64,000 bases of DNA from Bretschneidera sinensis (Eukaryota; Streptophyta; Magnoliopsida; Brassicales; Akaniaceae). Positions 12,150 through 24,645 of the stretch are shown piece after piece. The position numbers and the translations under genes were made by a program. Numbering within the stretch: the stretch's first letter is position 1; the number at the start of each line of letters is the position of its first letter. The notes under the pieces are model-generated. The model worked only from the letters and a program-made list of their open reading frames with translations. It did not search any database and was not told the DNA's origin. The stretch covers positions 1,682,001 through 1,746,000 of the forward strand of contig CM043700.1 in assembly GCA_023935145.1 (NCBI GenBank), written 5' to 3'.

Positions 12150-12310
12150 CACAGTTTGGCCAAGTGGGCTTTTTCCTCTTTTGTTGTTGGGCCTGTCCTC
12201 ATCTCTGATTTGTTTTCTACCTGTTTGTGCCTTTGTTTTCATTGTTATGATTCATGAACTGAATTTTCCTTCAGCAAAAAGGAGAAAAGTCTCCACCATA
12301 GTCAGAGAAA
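12150..12310 (+). promoter_or_regulatory. PPR promoter with TGGGC (site II-like) elements
   Basis: Two TGGGCY motifs (AGTGGGCT at about 12165 and TTGGGCCT at about 12188) lie 120-145 bp before the ATG. Such motifs bind TCP factors and are common upstream of plant organelle-biogenesis genes. Both are also present before the truncated copy at 5016. Confidence 0.45.
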
Positions 12311-13786
12311 ATGGCATTGAAGAAGAATTTCCTTAAACCCCTCTTAAAACCCCTACAATCACCACTATCACCATCATTCTCTCCATTCCCAGACCCACCA
12401 CGAATCCCACAAACCCCACTCCCAACCATCACTCTCTCCCCCTCTCCTCACTACACCCAACTCCTGGCCTTCCTCAAAACCCACCTAACCCACCAGCACC
12501 CCTTAACCCCACAAATCCTGCTCCACTTTCTCAAATCCAAGCTCCACCACCACCCGCTTTTCACCCACTACGACTTCCACATCTTCTCCTGGGCATCCTC
12601 CCTCGACTCCTTTCGCCATGACCACTCCACCTTCCTCTGGATGGCCCGCTCTCTTGCCTCCTCCAACCGCTTCTCCGACCTCCACTCCCTCCTCGCTTTC
12701 GTCGCCGCCAACCCCTGCCCCTGCTCCCAAGGTATCTTCTCTTGCCCTCAACTCAACTCCATTTTTCGATTTGTGATCAGTGCTTGCTGTAGGGTAGGGA
12801 AGATGGAGGATGCTTTGTTTGCGTTTGAGACTATGAGGAGATTGATTGATGGGAAACCTAGCGTTGTTGATTATAACATTTTGATTAATGGGTATGTGAA
12901 ATGTGGGGAGAACGATAAGGCTATGGGGTTTTATGAGAGGATGATGAGGGAGAGGGTTAAGCCAGATGTGTTTACTTTTAATATCTTGATCAGTAGTTAT
13001 TGTAGGAGTTTGTGCTTTGAATTGGCTTTGGATTTGTTTAGGGAGATGAGGGAGAGAGGCTGTAGTCCTAATGTGATTAGTTTTAATACTTTGATTAGAG
13101 GGTTTTTCAGGGAAGGGAAGTTTGAGGATGGAGTTAGGATGGCCTATGAGATGATCGAGCTGGGGTGTGCGTTTTCGAGTGTGACTTGCGAGATTTTGGT
13201 TGATGGGCTTTGTAGAGGTGGTCGGATTTTTGAGGCTTGTGAATTGGTGATTGATTTTTCGAGGAATGGAGTTTTGCCTGGAGGGTTTGATTATTTTGGT
13301 CTCGTGCAGAAGCTTTGTGGGAATGGGAATGCAGGTAAAGCATTAGAGATGGTGGATGAGTTGTGGAGGAAAGGAAATGTTCCTAGTGTGATTGCCTGTA
13401 CTACTTTGATAGAAGGTTTGAGGAAGGTGCAAAGAAGAGGAGAAGCATTTGAGTTGATGGAGAAAATGCTGAAAGAGGGTATTGTCCCGGATAGTGTGAC
13501 TTTTAATTGTCTTCTTCAAGATCTTTGCTATGTTGGAAGAACATCAGATGCAAATAGATTGAGGTTATTGGCTTCAAGCAAGGGTTTGGAACCAGATGGC
13601 ATGACATATAACATTTTGGTATCTGGTTACACAAGAGAGGGCAGAAGGAAGGAGGGGGAAATTTTGGTGGATAAAATGTTGGATGAGGATTTCATGCCTG
13701 ATCTTGCTACATATAATAGATTGATGGATGGGTTGGCTAATGCAGGAAAGTCTTTGCAGAGGCGAGCCAGTGCTATTAAAAGGTGA
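12311..13786 (+). CDS. P-class pentatricopeptide repeat protein
   Basis: This is an intronless gene of 491 residues, as most PPR genes are. The first about 60 residues are basic and rich in Pro, Leu and Ser without acidic residues, which suggests an organelle targeting peptide. Residues from about 149 to the end form nine or ten 35-residue repeats, each opening with a signature such as VVDYNILINGY, VFTFNILISSY, VISFNTLIRGF, SVTFNCLLQDL, GMTYNILVSGY or LATYNRLMDGL. There is no E, E+ or DYW tail, so it is P-class: expected to bind and stabilise or process an organelle RNA. The target is unknown. The first about 430 bp are C-rich on this strand and the rest G- and T-rich, which is odd but continuous in frame. 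From memory it resembles Arabidopsis At2g36240; this was not checked. The 5' quarter is duplicated at 5016. Confidence 0.92.
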   Translation: MALKKNFLKPLLKPLQSPLSPSFSPFPDPPRIPQTPLPTITLSPSPHYTQLLAFLKTHLTHQHPLTPQILLHFLKSKLHHHPLFTHYDFHIFSWASSLDSFRHDHSTFLWMARSLASSNRFSDLHSLLAFVAANPCPCSQGIFSCPQLNSIFRFVISACCRVGKMEDALFAFETMRRLIDGKPSVVDYNILINGYVKCGENDKAMGFYERMMRERVKPDVFTFNILISSYCRSLCFELALDLFREMRERGCSPNVISFNTLIRGFFREGKFEDGVRMAYEMIELGCAFSSVTCEILVDGLCRGGRIFEACELVIDFSRNGVLPGGFDYFGLVQKLCGNGNAGKALEMVDELWRKGNVPSVIACTTLIEGLRKVQRRGEAFELMEKMLKEGIVPDSVTFNCLLQDLCYVGRTSDANRLRLLASSKGLEPDGMTYNILVSGYTREGRRKEGEILVDKMLDEDFMPDLATYNRLMDGLANAGKSLQRRASAIKR

Positions 13787-15809
13787 AACTGTTGAAATAG
13801 TTTGGTTATTGATATCAGTGCCAAAATTCATCTTGGACTAAATTGAAGTTCCAACTCCATGACATGTTTTCTTCGAGGATGTCTGCTTGCTCGTGACTAA
13901 TTTGATGCCCACATAAGAAGCAAGTCTTCTAAATGGAAAGAATATGCATTTGAAGTGTAGCATATTTAATAGAAAAAAGGAAGCATGAAAGTCTGAACAA
14001 TGAGAATGGAAACAGGAGGCGAAGAATTGATTGCAAATCCTGTTTGATCATAGCAGGCTTGAGTTGATTGGTGCAATTTCTGGACTGTGACATGGAAAGG
14101 AAGCGACCTACACAGTACTCAAATGGAAAGGAAGCATGGAAGAGTATGAAGGTATATTATTATGGTCCTTTTGCAGGAAGAGTATGAAGGTATATTATTA
14201 TGGTCACTTTCATGGGGGAGTTTTGACTGTGTATTCTTCAGTCATGGTAAAATAAAGAGTAATCTGTATTCACTTACTTTGATGCAAGCTATGGGCATGT
14301 ATACTCTCTTCACATATGATAATTTTTTTTACCAAATTCATTTGTTGGTAGGCAGAAACACTACAGGCAATAGTACAGCTACTGGATGCAGGTTTCTGTT
14401 GTAACATTTGTTGTACGTGTAAGTTTCGGGACATGAGGTGAACAAAAATGTATCCGTGTACAGATTAATATCACATTGATGCATTACTTGTTCAGTCCAT
14501 TATAACCTTGATGTTAAAGTTTTGGGACATAGTTGCTTTGTTTGCGTAGCATATGTTAATGTTGGTTATCTTAACAGTACATATGATGTTTGTCAATGTA
14601 CTTTAGTACAAAACTCTACATTATAGCATGCAAATTGGAGTTTTTTCTTCCTCCCATGTTTGCTCCTTGTTTGTAATATCTTTGTACCATACAGGTGTAC
14701 ACAGATCTTATAAACTAATGAACTCGGTGAGCAGTTTGTTCAAAAAGTTGCACATTACAGCATGTTTGGTCGATTTATCTTCTTTCATGCTAGTTGTCTG
14801 CAAATATTCCTGATCTTCCCTCCATGTAATTATTACATGCTTGTAAAATTTTATTTGTTTGTAATCTGCAGAAATTATTAGGGGGTGAATGCGTACTGTA
14901 TATCAAACTCATAAGTCATAATAATGAATCGGATCATTTATGAGTCTTACATTCAATTGTCTTTTGGTAAATGGTAAGCACAACCCATTATTCTTTATCA
15001 AACATCTAATTTCATAGTCCACAAAATAAGTTTATTTTTTAAAGATTTTTTTTACTTATAAAACTGTCATATAAATGTTATTTTGTATTAAAAAAAATTG
15101 TATTTTTTTTAACTTTCCGTTTGAAACTAAATTTCATATCATTTTCGAATGAATTAAAAATATAATTAATTTAAAAATAATTTTTTATATTTTGTTTTAT
15201 TATGTTAATTTATAAAAATTCAATCGAATTATTATATTTAAAATGTTTGGAATAAACGAAAAATTAAAAAAAAAAGAGAATGGAAAAGAGAGAGAAAGAT
15301 AATATTTTGGTCAATCTAACTTTTCACTCAACATTTTATAGAATTTATTTATAAATTTTATTAATTTTAATAAAATTTGTAATGAGATAACTCAATTCTA
15401 TAATAAATTTATTTCAAAATGAATTCTAAAATTTTGTTTTCAAACATAACAAAATAAAATTACAAAACGAATTCTATAAATACAAACACAAGTGTTTCTT
15501 AATTAAATTATCAAAATAAGCCTTCATAACAGAATAGCTCTACCCTGCAACACACCAAATAAAAAACAAGCATATTAGAACGAAAAGCAGGGTAAAATGG
15601 TCAATTTATCCATTCTCCCGCGCTCCCATCTAAGCTGGCATTGTTGCCGTACTAAGAACACAAACTTCCTCCCGCAGGGCAGACTGAGAGACCTAAGCCC
15701 AGGCTTGCTAGAGGACAACCCTGAAATTTTTCTTACATGGACAAAGCCAGAAAAACAAATATGTTTCTTCTCCACATTTCTTTTCTTAAGAAAAGTAAAG
15801 ACAAAAAAA
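13787..15809. other. PPR 3' flank and AT-rich spacer
   Basis: No gene is recognised. Around 14120-14205 a 43-bp segment (GAAGAGTATGAAGGTATATT...) is repeated in tandem. 14980-15560 is very AT-rich and unstructured. From 15597 the DNA is open in frame with the downstream gene, but I place that gene's start at 15810. Confidence 0.5.
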
Positions 15810-18800
15810 ATGGCCTCTATGTCATCATGTTTCACTGTAAAACCTAGCCGTCATACAATCTTCATCCCAGGACCTTCAATATTCCCCAAACGCCGCACAT
15901 GTTTTTCGAGAATCCAAGCACCTCAATTTCGGCAGATATCTGTGAAGTTTCCAGATCATGTGGTTTCGGTTCCGATTGTTAGAGCATCGAGCGGCGCTGA
16001 TGTTACTGAAGCGCTCAATCGTGGTTGCTGCGCCTTGGAGAGCGATCAACTGCCATTCGATGTGAGAAAGCGAGTGATTGAGGCCGTTGATGCCTGTGGT
16101 GGCAGAGTTACTCTCGGTGACGTGGCGAGCATGACCGGTCTCAAACTTAGTGACGCTCAAAAGGCACTGCAGGCTCTCGCTGCTGATACTAATGGTCTCT
16201 TGGAGGTACCATTTTTGAAAAGCCAAGTAATATGATATGTATGTTGGTATAAATTGTAGGGGGTATTACTTTTTATGATTATCAAACATTTTTAAAAGTT
16301 TACACCAAAAAACCAATTTTCACCATTTAAAGAAACAATATTTTAACTGGATATTATTTTTTATGATTATCAAAGTAATTTAGTATTATAAATGTTACTT
16401 TTTAAAAAATAAAAATACTAGTGATGAAACATATTTAACAAATAATTTTTAAGGCTTTTATTAAAATTAAAATTATCATTGTTTTTTTAAAAATTGTTAA
16501 AAGCATATTTTAAATGTATTTATATTCTATTATATTATATAAAACAAATTTTACTTTGTATATTTTATATTTTAAAAAATATTATGATATCATTGCTTAT
16601 TGCATGCTCAAATAAATGAAAGAAAATTAAATATTTTAAATGAAAAGTTTGTTTATATATATTTTTTTTATAAAATTAAGCAGCCTAACATCTCAAATAA
16701 ATGAATATAAAAAACCATCATAAAATAAAAATGAAAGAGAATTTTTTTTATTTTAAAAATTAAAATAATATTGCATATTTTTTATTTTTTTAGAAAAATG
16801 TGAATTCAAATAACCTAAATTTTTTTGTTATAAACAATTTTGAGATAAATAATTGATAAATAGAATTATTAAACTTATCATAATTACTTGTAGATATTTT
16901 AGTGCTAAGGGTACTTTGGTCATCATGAAAACTAATATCCAATTAAAATTTCGATTCTTCAAAAAAATTCATTTTAGGGTTATTTGATGGTGAAAATTGA
17001 TATTTTGGGTTGAATTGTGGGTTTTAAAAATGTATAGTATGTTAGTGTCATTTCAACAAATTTGGAGTTAGTGCAGTGTAATTTACCTTAAATTATAATA
17101 TAGAGACATGGGAAACCTTGAAAGCTATGTATGGTTTTAGTTATTGCAGAGTTTTCATTTATTTTTGAACGATCTCTTCTTTTTTTTAGAAAGAAAATGT
17201 TATAGTGAATAAATACTGCTATTGTTTGTGAATTTGAAAATTAGTAATTGCTTAAAATTTGGGGTGAAGTTTTCAGATAGGAAAAACATGAATAACCAAA
17301 GATTCCTGTAAATTGTATTTGCTCAAGAAAAAGATTTATAAACTATTTAGCCCCTGTTTGGCCTAGTTTCTAGAACATCTTCAATTGTCAGGAAACAAAA
17401 GCTAAGGCAAACACCCTATTTTGTAAGTATTTTTTTAGGAATCAGAAGCTGGAAACAACTTAAAAAACTAATTTAGGCCTAAAATCAAAGAGTTCTGTAG
17501 CTTTTGATGCCAGATCAGTTTTGACTAAATTTACTTTTGACCTTCACTGACAAGGGTATTTACATCCTTGCCACTATAAAAATATCATTTAACTACAGTC
17601 ATTTGAGAATATTATTATTGTTATTGTTGTTGTTTTGATTCATATTATTTATATTAATCATATTTTATATACGATTAATTAAAATGAATAAATTTTTATT
17701 GTACAATTGTTAAAGTCAATTAGATGAAAAGAAAGCCATCTAGGATCCAAATGGTCAATTGATTGTCATATATCCTTTCTTGTAATTTCAACATTTAAAA
17801 GCATTTTTACAACTTATCAACCAAACACTCATAAGTTTCACAACACTTTTATTTTTTTTACCAAACACTAAATAGCTTTTAACCTCACATCACTTCTACC
17901 CACAATTGTTTTAAAATCATTTTTGAGTCTTTACAGCTTCACTTAAAGGCTATGTTGCTCTTCTACATTAGTCAACAATTAGTCTTGTTTTTAAGGAATT
18001 CTAAAGGGAATTATACTGTGATTGGCTACTATCTCTTCAGTTCTACGGATTTCTTGGTTTCTAGTCGTTATGATTATGTGGTCCTGGGATCAAAACTAGT
18101 TTCTGAACAGCCATAACATTCATATGAGTATAATGAGTCTATTAATTAGTGGCTTTACAGGCTCTATACCTCTTCAATTCAAATTTCTTACAAATGTTTG
18201 ATTATTGACTGATGAAATATAGCACTGCATTACAAATGCAGAATGTGTTATATATGATACACGTGGCATGTGCACTATGCGACTGACTGCTGAATGTTTT
18301 TGAGATGGTCTTAACGGCTTTCAGATGCTTAACAGGTTTCAATTGAGGGAGACGTCCTTTATGTATTTCCAAAGGATTTTTTCTCGAAGCTCGCTGACAA
18401 GTCATTTAGGATCAAAATAGAATCTTTAGCTGAGAAGGCGAAGGTATTGATCCTAGTTACATCTTGTACTGAAAACCAGTTTCAAGGAAAAAAATGCTAT
18501 TGTCTTATAACTATTCCATTTATCTTTGACAGACTGCAACAAAAAAATTAGTGATGGTTTCCTTTGGGACAGCATTAATTGCTTCAATTGTGCTTGTTTA
18601 CGCCACAATTATTTTAATTCTCATTATTAAAAGGTAATCATTCACTTTCATGCTTTGAATCCTTGCAAATCCTTGTTCTGTATTCACACTAATTGCTATT
18701 AACAAGGATTGTTCTTGTTGCCAAGGCCCTTGTAATAGTTAGGTATTAATTGTGCGAATTTTAATGACAGTGACAACAACTGTAGTCCTGGAGGCAGTGA

Positions 18801-21800
18801 CAACAATTGTAGGAGTCCTGGAGGCGGATCATATGGTTCTGATTCACTTTTTAACTTAATCCATTTGATCTCTTTAGTAATATCTTGATCTGTTTCAAAA
18901 CTCAAATAATTAGAGAATTTTAAAATGGTTTGATTTATACTTTATAGGTTGAGTGGTTTTACTTGTCAATCCAACTATGATCTGTGACATTGGGAATGCA
19001 TGTCCTATTAGTTAAGTATGGCTTCACATAAAGTAATAGGAACTGACTGAAAGTGGCAGAAGCCTCCATCCTGGTGTGGCATACGTGTTTCTGCATTGAT
19101 TTTCCAGTTCACTCTGAAAATATTTTGAACTTTACAAATTTGGTAATATGTAATTATCTGGTTCATCTGGAGACATGACAAATAATAAAATTGCCATTAC
19201 TTTTCAGACTGAAAGTTGGAGAACTTAAGTTCTTATGGTCATAACATAGGTATATTTGTGTCTTTCTTTACATTACACATTCTATAATTCAGTATGTTTC
19301 TGCTTTCTGGAACTTCGATGTGAGCACATTTTTGGGAGCTGAGAAATCCCTTTAGCAGGTTTATGCATTCTTGTATGTCAATGTGGATAAACCAATTGCA
19401 GCCCCACATCTCCTGCCATGACGAATGCAGATTTGAATTTCATTTATCTTTTCTGGGCAATCAATTCACCTCGTTTTGTGCAACTGCAAGCATGAAGTGT
19501 GCGAGAAGCATACAGAAACCATTTCAACATTTGATCTCATTTAATTATCTCTTTTAGGCATTGACTTCCACATCAATGTTGGAGAGGCAAAGCAAGAAAA
19601 TGATGAGGAGATGAATTTCATCGAATCTGTATGTGAAAATCTAATAACCAAAGCTTATCTTAAATTTTATTGTTTGTTCCTACTTTTTAAAGAAAAAGAC
19701 GAACCTCATAAATGGTTTCTTTTAGGTTTCCTCGTTTGTATTTGGGGACGGTGATCCAAATAATGGAATTGAAGAAAAGAGGTGGAAGTTGGTAATACAT
19801 GAGTACTGAATCAGTTACTAATGCTTTGAACATGTTATTTCAGCTAGTTGGTTGTTTTTTCTTCAGTTCTCTTGCTATTAGCTATCTGCTTTGTAAAGAT
19901 TTTGTTTTAATGAGCTTCTTTAAGGCTTCCCCTTCTCACAAGCTTTATTTAATTACCTCTTTCTTTTTTGAGTTTTTCATTCTTCTTCATAAGATTGGTA
20001 CTCATTCAAAAGTTATGATAAATAGTACTCATTATTTGAAGAAACGACAAATAGTTCCCATCTTAAGATTGCATTTGATTTAATTAGAGCTAACTACTCA
20101 ATCTCATGCTCTCTATTGTAATAAAGATTTAATTATTTTCCTTGAACTGCATTTGCAGATTGGAAGTTACATAACTTTTAATGATGGTGTTGTCACAGCA
20201 GAAGAACTTGCTCCATATCTTGATTTTGAAACTACAAATGGAAAGATGGTATGTTTATATATGTTTTCATTAGTATATTTTCAATGTGTCTGTAACTCAA
20301 TTTTCTCTCTTTTTTTCTTTCTTTTTGTTCGTATTTTAAAGCACTATATAGCCATAGGCCCTTATGAAAAGTCAATACCAAGCTCATAATATTGACATTT
20401 GAAATTAAACCCATAAATGTCAACATGCTTCGTATAAGTGGTATTTTGGAGCTTCATAATTATACTACTTTTAAGAAGTTTCTGGTCTTCCATTTTGAAT
20501 TTGGCATTCTCTTTTCTTGCAAGATATAGCTGGATTGCATTCAGCTGACTTTGTCTAAATATTAAGATTTATGTCAACCTTTTATATCCTATTTTAAAAT
20601 GTGGATATATTTTGTAATATTCTTTCTTTCAACTGTTAATAATCATCTAAATACTTTCTTACTGGCTTAATTGACAATTCTTAATCATGTAGCTTTTAGT
20701 CGTTTACACTGTTCTCCTGTCACTTCCTTTTAACTTCTTGTTGTTGTCCATCCTTTCTTTTTGGTTTAGGTTGATGAATCATACATATTACCTGTTCTTC
20801 TACGTTTTGAAGGTCAGCCAGAAATTGATAAAGAGGTATATTCAATTAGTGTATTTGGGGAAAAGTTGGGATTAAGATTTTGTTTATTGAGTACAAAACA
20901 TGGTAATGAAAAACATTTCACCTACTACTGGTGTGGGGAGATCTTATTTACAGATATTTGCACAAATTGCTCAAAATGCAGGGCAACATTCTATATTTGT
21001 TTCCAACATTACAGCGTACAGCTTCTCAAGGGAGAAGATGGGCTGAAAGTGTTGTACCGGTTGAAAAATTCTTGATAGAGAAGAAGTGGCAATTCAGGTT
21101 TTCTTATTCTGTTCGCCTTTTTCTTAATAATGCTATAAGATTTCTTTTGTCATTACTTTCATAATGTTGATAAGTTATTACTTGCAGTAAAACCAACATT
21201 CCAAGAAGAGCAATGGTCTTCGGATTGGGTGTACTTAATCTATTTGGGGTTATTATTCTTGGAAATATGTTAAAGTATGGTTTGCATGACAATAACTGTT
21301 ACCTTAGTGGTTTTCAGTGCATCTCTCTAATGCCCCCACCTTATTATTGTATGAAGGGAAATTCCAGTTACCTATAATGGACTAATTGAATTTGCGTGTG
21401 CTATATTTCCTTTGTTTCAGGTGAGATGTCTCTTTGTGCGAAGGACATATGTTGATAAGTTTTTTTCATACATATATATTGGTTTGAGTCGTTTGACTGA
21501 TTGACTTTGCTTTTTCTTCTTTTTTTTCCCTAACAAAAATTGACTTTGCTTTCTTCTATTTATTTATGAAATAACTTCTCAGATATTTGCTGCCTTTCTC
21601 GTCTTGATTCCTTTGGCCCGTTTGTTTTTCTACTGGAAATGGAATGCTGACATCGAGAAGAGAAACCAAGCAAGGGAACAACGTGCTTCATCACTTGAAC
21701 AGCCAAATGCTTCACTAAGACAGAAGGTATCATAACCATGCTTTTTTCTACATATTACTAATAGGTGCTCATGCTTGAAGCTTCAAACTTTGCAGTTATG

Positions 21801-22943
21801 CTTTTTGATTGAATAGTTTGACCTCCAACTTTCCCCTCCTGACTGTCCCCTCCCCTCCCCTCCCCACCAATGACTAATTGTAGTTTCCCCTTAACTAGCT
21901 GTTAGGAATCTAACCTGTGACATGACAAGAGAAGTTGACAGAGATGATCATCAGGTTGAGATTACCTCATAGCATCCCTATTCAATGAATCAATGGTTGG
22001 ATTAGAGACTATTGATGTATGTAGTCATTAATAATTTAGCATTAGGCCATTACAATATGGGTAATTCAGTACCATGCACCCTTAATGTTGAATGTTTAGG
22101 TTTGACCAACATGTGCGCTAGAGTTGTAAATAAACATCTTTTTGGGTGCAAGAAGTGGTCTGTGTAAAATTTTAGATTTATCATACTCCTATCTGGTTAT
22201 GCGATAGAAGGGCTATTTTATTGGACCTAGGACTCTGTGAAGTTCTACTATTTTGTCCTCTTTCTCAGTCATGTTTTTTATTTCACTTAGTATCTCTTAC
22301 CTATCATTATTAGGAAATATGCATTGCTTGAAAACCTGAGGGAACCTTGCTTGATGGACACAGAAATTCCGACGTAAACTATGAACAAAACATTTGGATC
22401 CTCTTAAAGTTTTGTTCGCAATTTAACCATCATGCATTTGACAAATGTTGGTCATTTTATACTATATTGGTTTCATTACTTCCACCAACTCTTGGATGCG
22501 ATGACTGGTTATGTTTTGGAAATGTCTCCCATATGGTTGATCCTCACAAGTATGCAACTTGGAAGTCTCTAGTAATTAGCTTGCACTTTTGGTGACTGAA
22601 TTCATCTTTACCTCTGGAAATTTGCAGGAGCTTACTTGTTAGATTTGTGCTCTCTTTTTTATAATCTTGGACTTTGTAAAATAGTTTTGTTATTTTAGTG
22701 TGCATTTTAGATTTAACATGGTTATCTGCTATACAAGATTTGTTCACAAAAGTTAAACCCTTCTGTTTGGAAATGTTTTAACTTCAAATGTGTATTCAGC
22801 TCCAGAACGCGCGGGACTTGGCAGAGAGAACATTCATAGAGGATGATGGTATTGTCTATAGCACTGAAAGGGATCTTTTTGAGCAAGATTATGAGGCCCA
22901 AAATTGGGATAGCAGATTCCTAGAGACTGGGAAGTCAGATTGA
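15810..22943 (+). CDS. At5g03900-like plastid membrane protein, divergent paralogue 1
   Basis: Thirteen exons, about 505 residues: 15810-16205, 18336-18443, ~18534-18633, 18771-18835, 19558-19628, 19726-19791, 20159-20248, 20770-20835, 20982-21097, 21188-21274, 21357-21420, 21583-21726, 22800-22943. The start is chosen because MASMSSCFTV aligns with MASISTCFTV of the downstream paralogue. A Ser- and Arg-rich transit-like N-terminus is followed by a helix-rich segment (FDVRKRVIEAVDACGGRV), a membrane span (FGTALIASIVLVYATIILIL), a soluble part (FVFGDGDPNNGIEE; GVVTAEELAPYLD), two more spans (exons 10-12), and a conserved tail IVYSTERDLFEQDYEAQNWD. The family is known from Arabidopsis At5g03900; its function is unknown to me. 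Against paralogue 2, exon 4 is shortened and exon 5 has lost the aromatic YWDPYYYRRRR stretch. It still reads through to a normal stop, so it may be functional, but exons 4-5 need transcript proof. Confidence 0.82.
16255..17050. repeat. Possible TIR/MITE-like element in intron 1 of paralogue 1
   Basis: The left edge (ACATTTTTAAAAGTTTACACC...CCAATTTTCACCAT) and the right edge read in reverse (ACATTTTTAAAACCCACAATT...TCAATTTTCACCAT) are imperfect inverted repeats around very AT-rich DNA. No clear target duplication or coding part is seen. A second weaker candidate with CTATTTAG-type inverted ends lies at about 17343-17878. Confidence 0.4.
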
Positions 22944-24171
22944 TAAGACCATGCTTGGTAAATCCTGCCTTTCCAGTTTGTGTGCATGCATGTGTGTGTG
23001 TGAGAGAGAGAAGAGAGAGATATTGAGGGGAGACAGACTTTGTGTCATTGATATGATGTGTTCATTTGATAAATTGATTCAGGTATTTGGAATTGCATGG
23101 ACATTAGCACATTGGAGGAAAATCTGGAAAATCTAGTAGCACCTAAAAGCCCTAGACAAAATCCAGGTTGCCCTGTCAAATCTTTCAATTCAGACATACT
23201 GATCTCTCACGTCTTTGTGCCTTTTGAGTGAAAATGAGGGCTCAGTCCCTCTTTTCCTGGAGTTTCCTTCTCATGTTTCCAATGTGGCTTGAAAGTTTAC
23301 CTTTTGGCCTCAAATTCAAGGACTCTTATCTATCGTGATATTTTTCTTCATTTCTCTTCTATGAGAATCTGTGTGTTCTTTGAAGTTGGAAGTAGGAAGC
23401 ACATAACTTACTTTTTATTAAATAGTTCTCCCATGGCCACGGTCTGCCAAGCAAGAAGTTTCAACCAGAGCGACCGTGTTGCTTACATTAGGACCAATAA
23501 ACTGGATACAGACACGGTTTTGCTATCTTTATAGTTGTGTACAAAAAATCATGAGCATAATAAGATTCATGAGTTGGAAATTCAGTATTTCTTAGGTCTG
23601 ATGAATGTGTGCAACACCCATATTAGTGTTAAAAATGACTGATGCTTTCGGTGAGGGAGCCTGGACATAAAAGCATGAATAAGAATTGGGCAGCTATATG
23701 ATGGAAGGTGACCATGAAAGTTGGGAGTGGTAGGACAGTGACATAACCTGTAAACACCTCAGATGTAGAAGCTTTGGCTTGTTTCGAAAAATAGTTTGTT
23801 TGCATTCATTGAAATCTATGCTGATTGTCTCCCCTCTTTTTGTGGTTGCAGATTTCAGGGCTAAAAAAGACATTATTGACATCAGATATCTGCTTCACAA
23901 CTTGAGACACCCCTTATACTAATTTTGTAAATTTTGCAAAGCTTGTCTTAACTGTGTAAAAGGGAAGACCATCTCTTTGGGATAAGGTTTTCATAAAAGT
24001 AACTTTTTTCTTGGAATTAAGATGAATATTAATAGAATAATTTTAAGGTGTCTTATCTTAAAACAAAACCCAACAAAAATTACCATATTTGATGATAAAT
24101 TGTAAAATTTAATTGACAATTTATTACCAAATGTAAAAACTTTAATACCAAACAGAGTCAAAATAGTGACA
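22944..24171. other. 3' flank of paralogue 1
   Basis: No second gene is seen. A short (TG)n(GA)n microsatellite at about 22990-23020 probably lies in the 3' UTR. The rest is unremarkable up to the Mutator-like element. Confidence 0.5.
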
Positions 24172-24180
24172 AATATTTTT

Positions 24181-24350
24181 GGGTAAATGTCTATTTTCGT
24201 CCCTAAGGTTTGGGTTTAATCACAATTGGGTCATTATGGTTTCAATTTAAACAATCGGGTCCTTAACATGTCAACAATTGGGTCTCAGAAGCCAGACGAC
24301 GTGAAGTAACCTAATGGGGCACATGTGAGATACCAAAATTACCCTTTAGC
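24181..24350 (+). repeat. MULE left terminal inverted repeat
   Basis: It pairs with about 31640-31809. The outer about 30 bp are nearly identical. Further in, the match includes TTTCAATTTAAACAATCGGG. Confidence 0.9.
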
Positions 24351-24645
24351 ATCTCATCTACCGTAACTTCAGAAACTATAGCCAGATAAACCCATTTTTA
24401 GCATTTCCTCTTTGTTATTCCTACTTCTTCTTCCCCTCTTCTCTTGCTTCATTCCTATTCTCTTCCCCTGTCAGCTAGTAAATTCTTCTTCCTTTTTCAT
24501 TTTTCGTTTTATGTTTTTCATCATTATTGCTCATCGTGTTTTTCGTCCGTTGCGTTCTTCTGTCACCTTCATCTGCCACCTAAGTTTGCCATCTTCATTG
24601 TTCTGTTTAATTTCTAGATTTCTTCATTTTCTTCTTCAATCTTCC

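Larger units (their letters stand above)
6916..12495. repeat. Segmental duplication, copy B
   Basis: This is the second copy of the block at 148-5199. It begins inside intron 2 of the truncated RAB gene and runs into the intact PPR gene, so its right junction is probably the ancestral arrangement. B-specific changes are a 0.2-kb internal tandem duplication around 8288-8788, loss of the LINE 3' end near 9020, and a short second LTR of 131 bp in its copia element. Confidence 0.9.

Noticed and set aside
12503..12751. Minus-strand open frame over the PPR 5' part
   Set aside because: It is a shadow of the C-rich PPR coding strand: Gly-, Glu- and Val-rich, with no family features.
15810..22943. 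Calling paralogue 1 a pseudogene
   Set aside because: All 13 exons can be joined in frame with GT-AG signals if the upstream exon 4 donor is used, so inactivation is not shown.
24412..24645. N-terminal hydrophobic extension before the GRF zinc finger
   Set aside because: The C/T-rich leader gives a Phe/Leu/Ser-rich translation. The ATG at 24646, directly before the basic and zinc-finger part, fits the family better.
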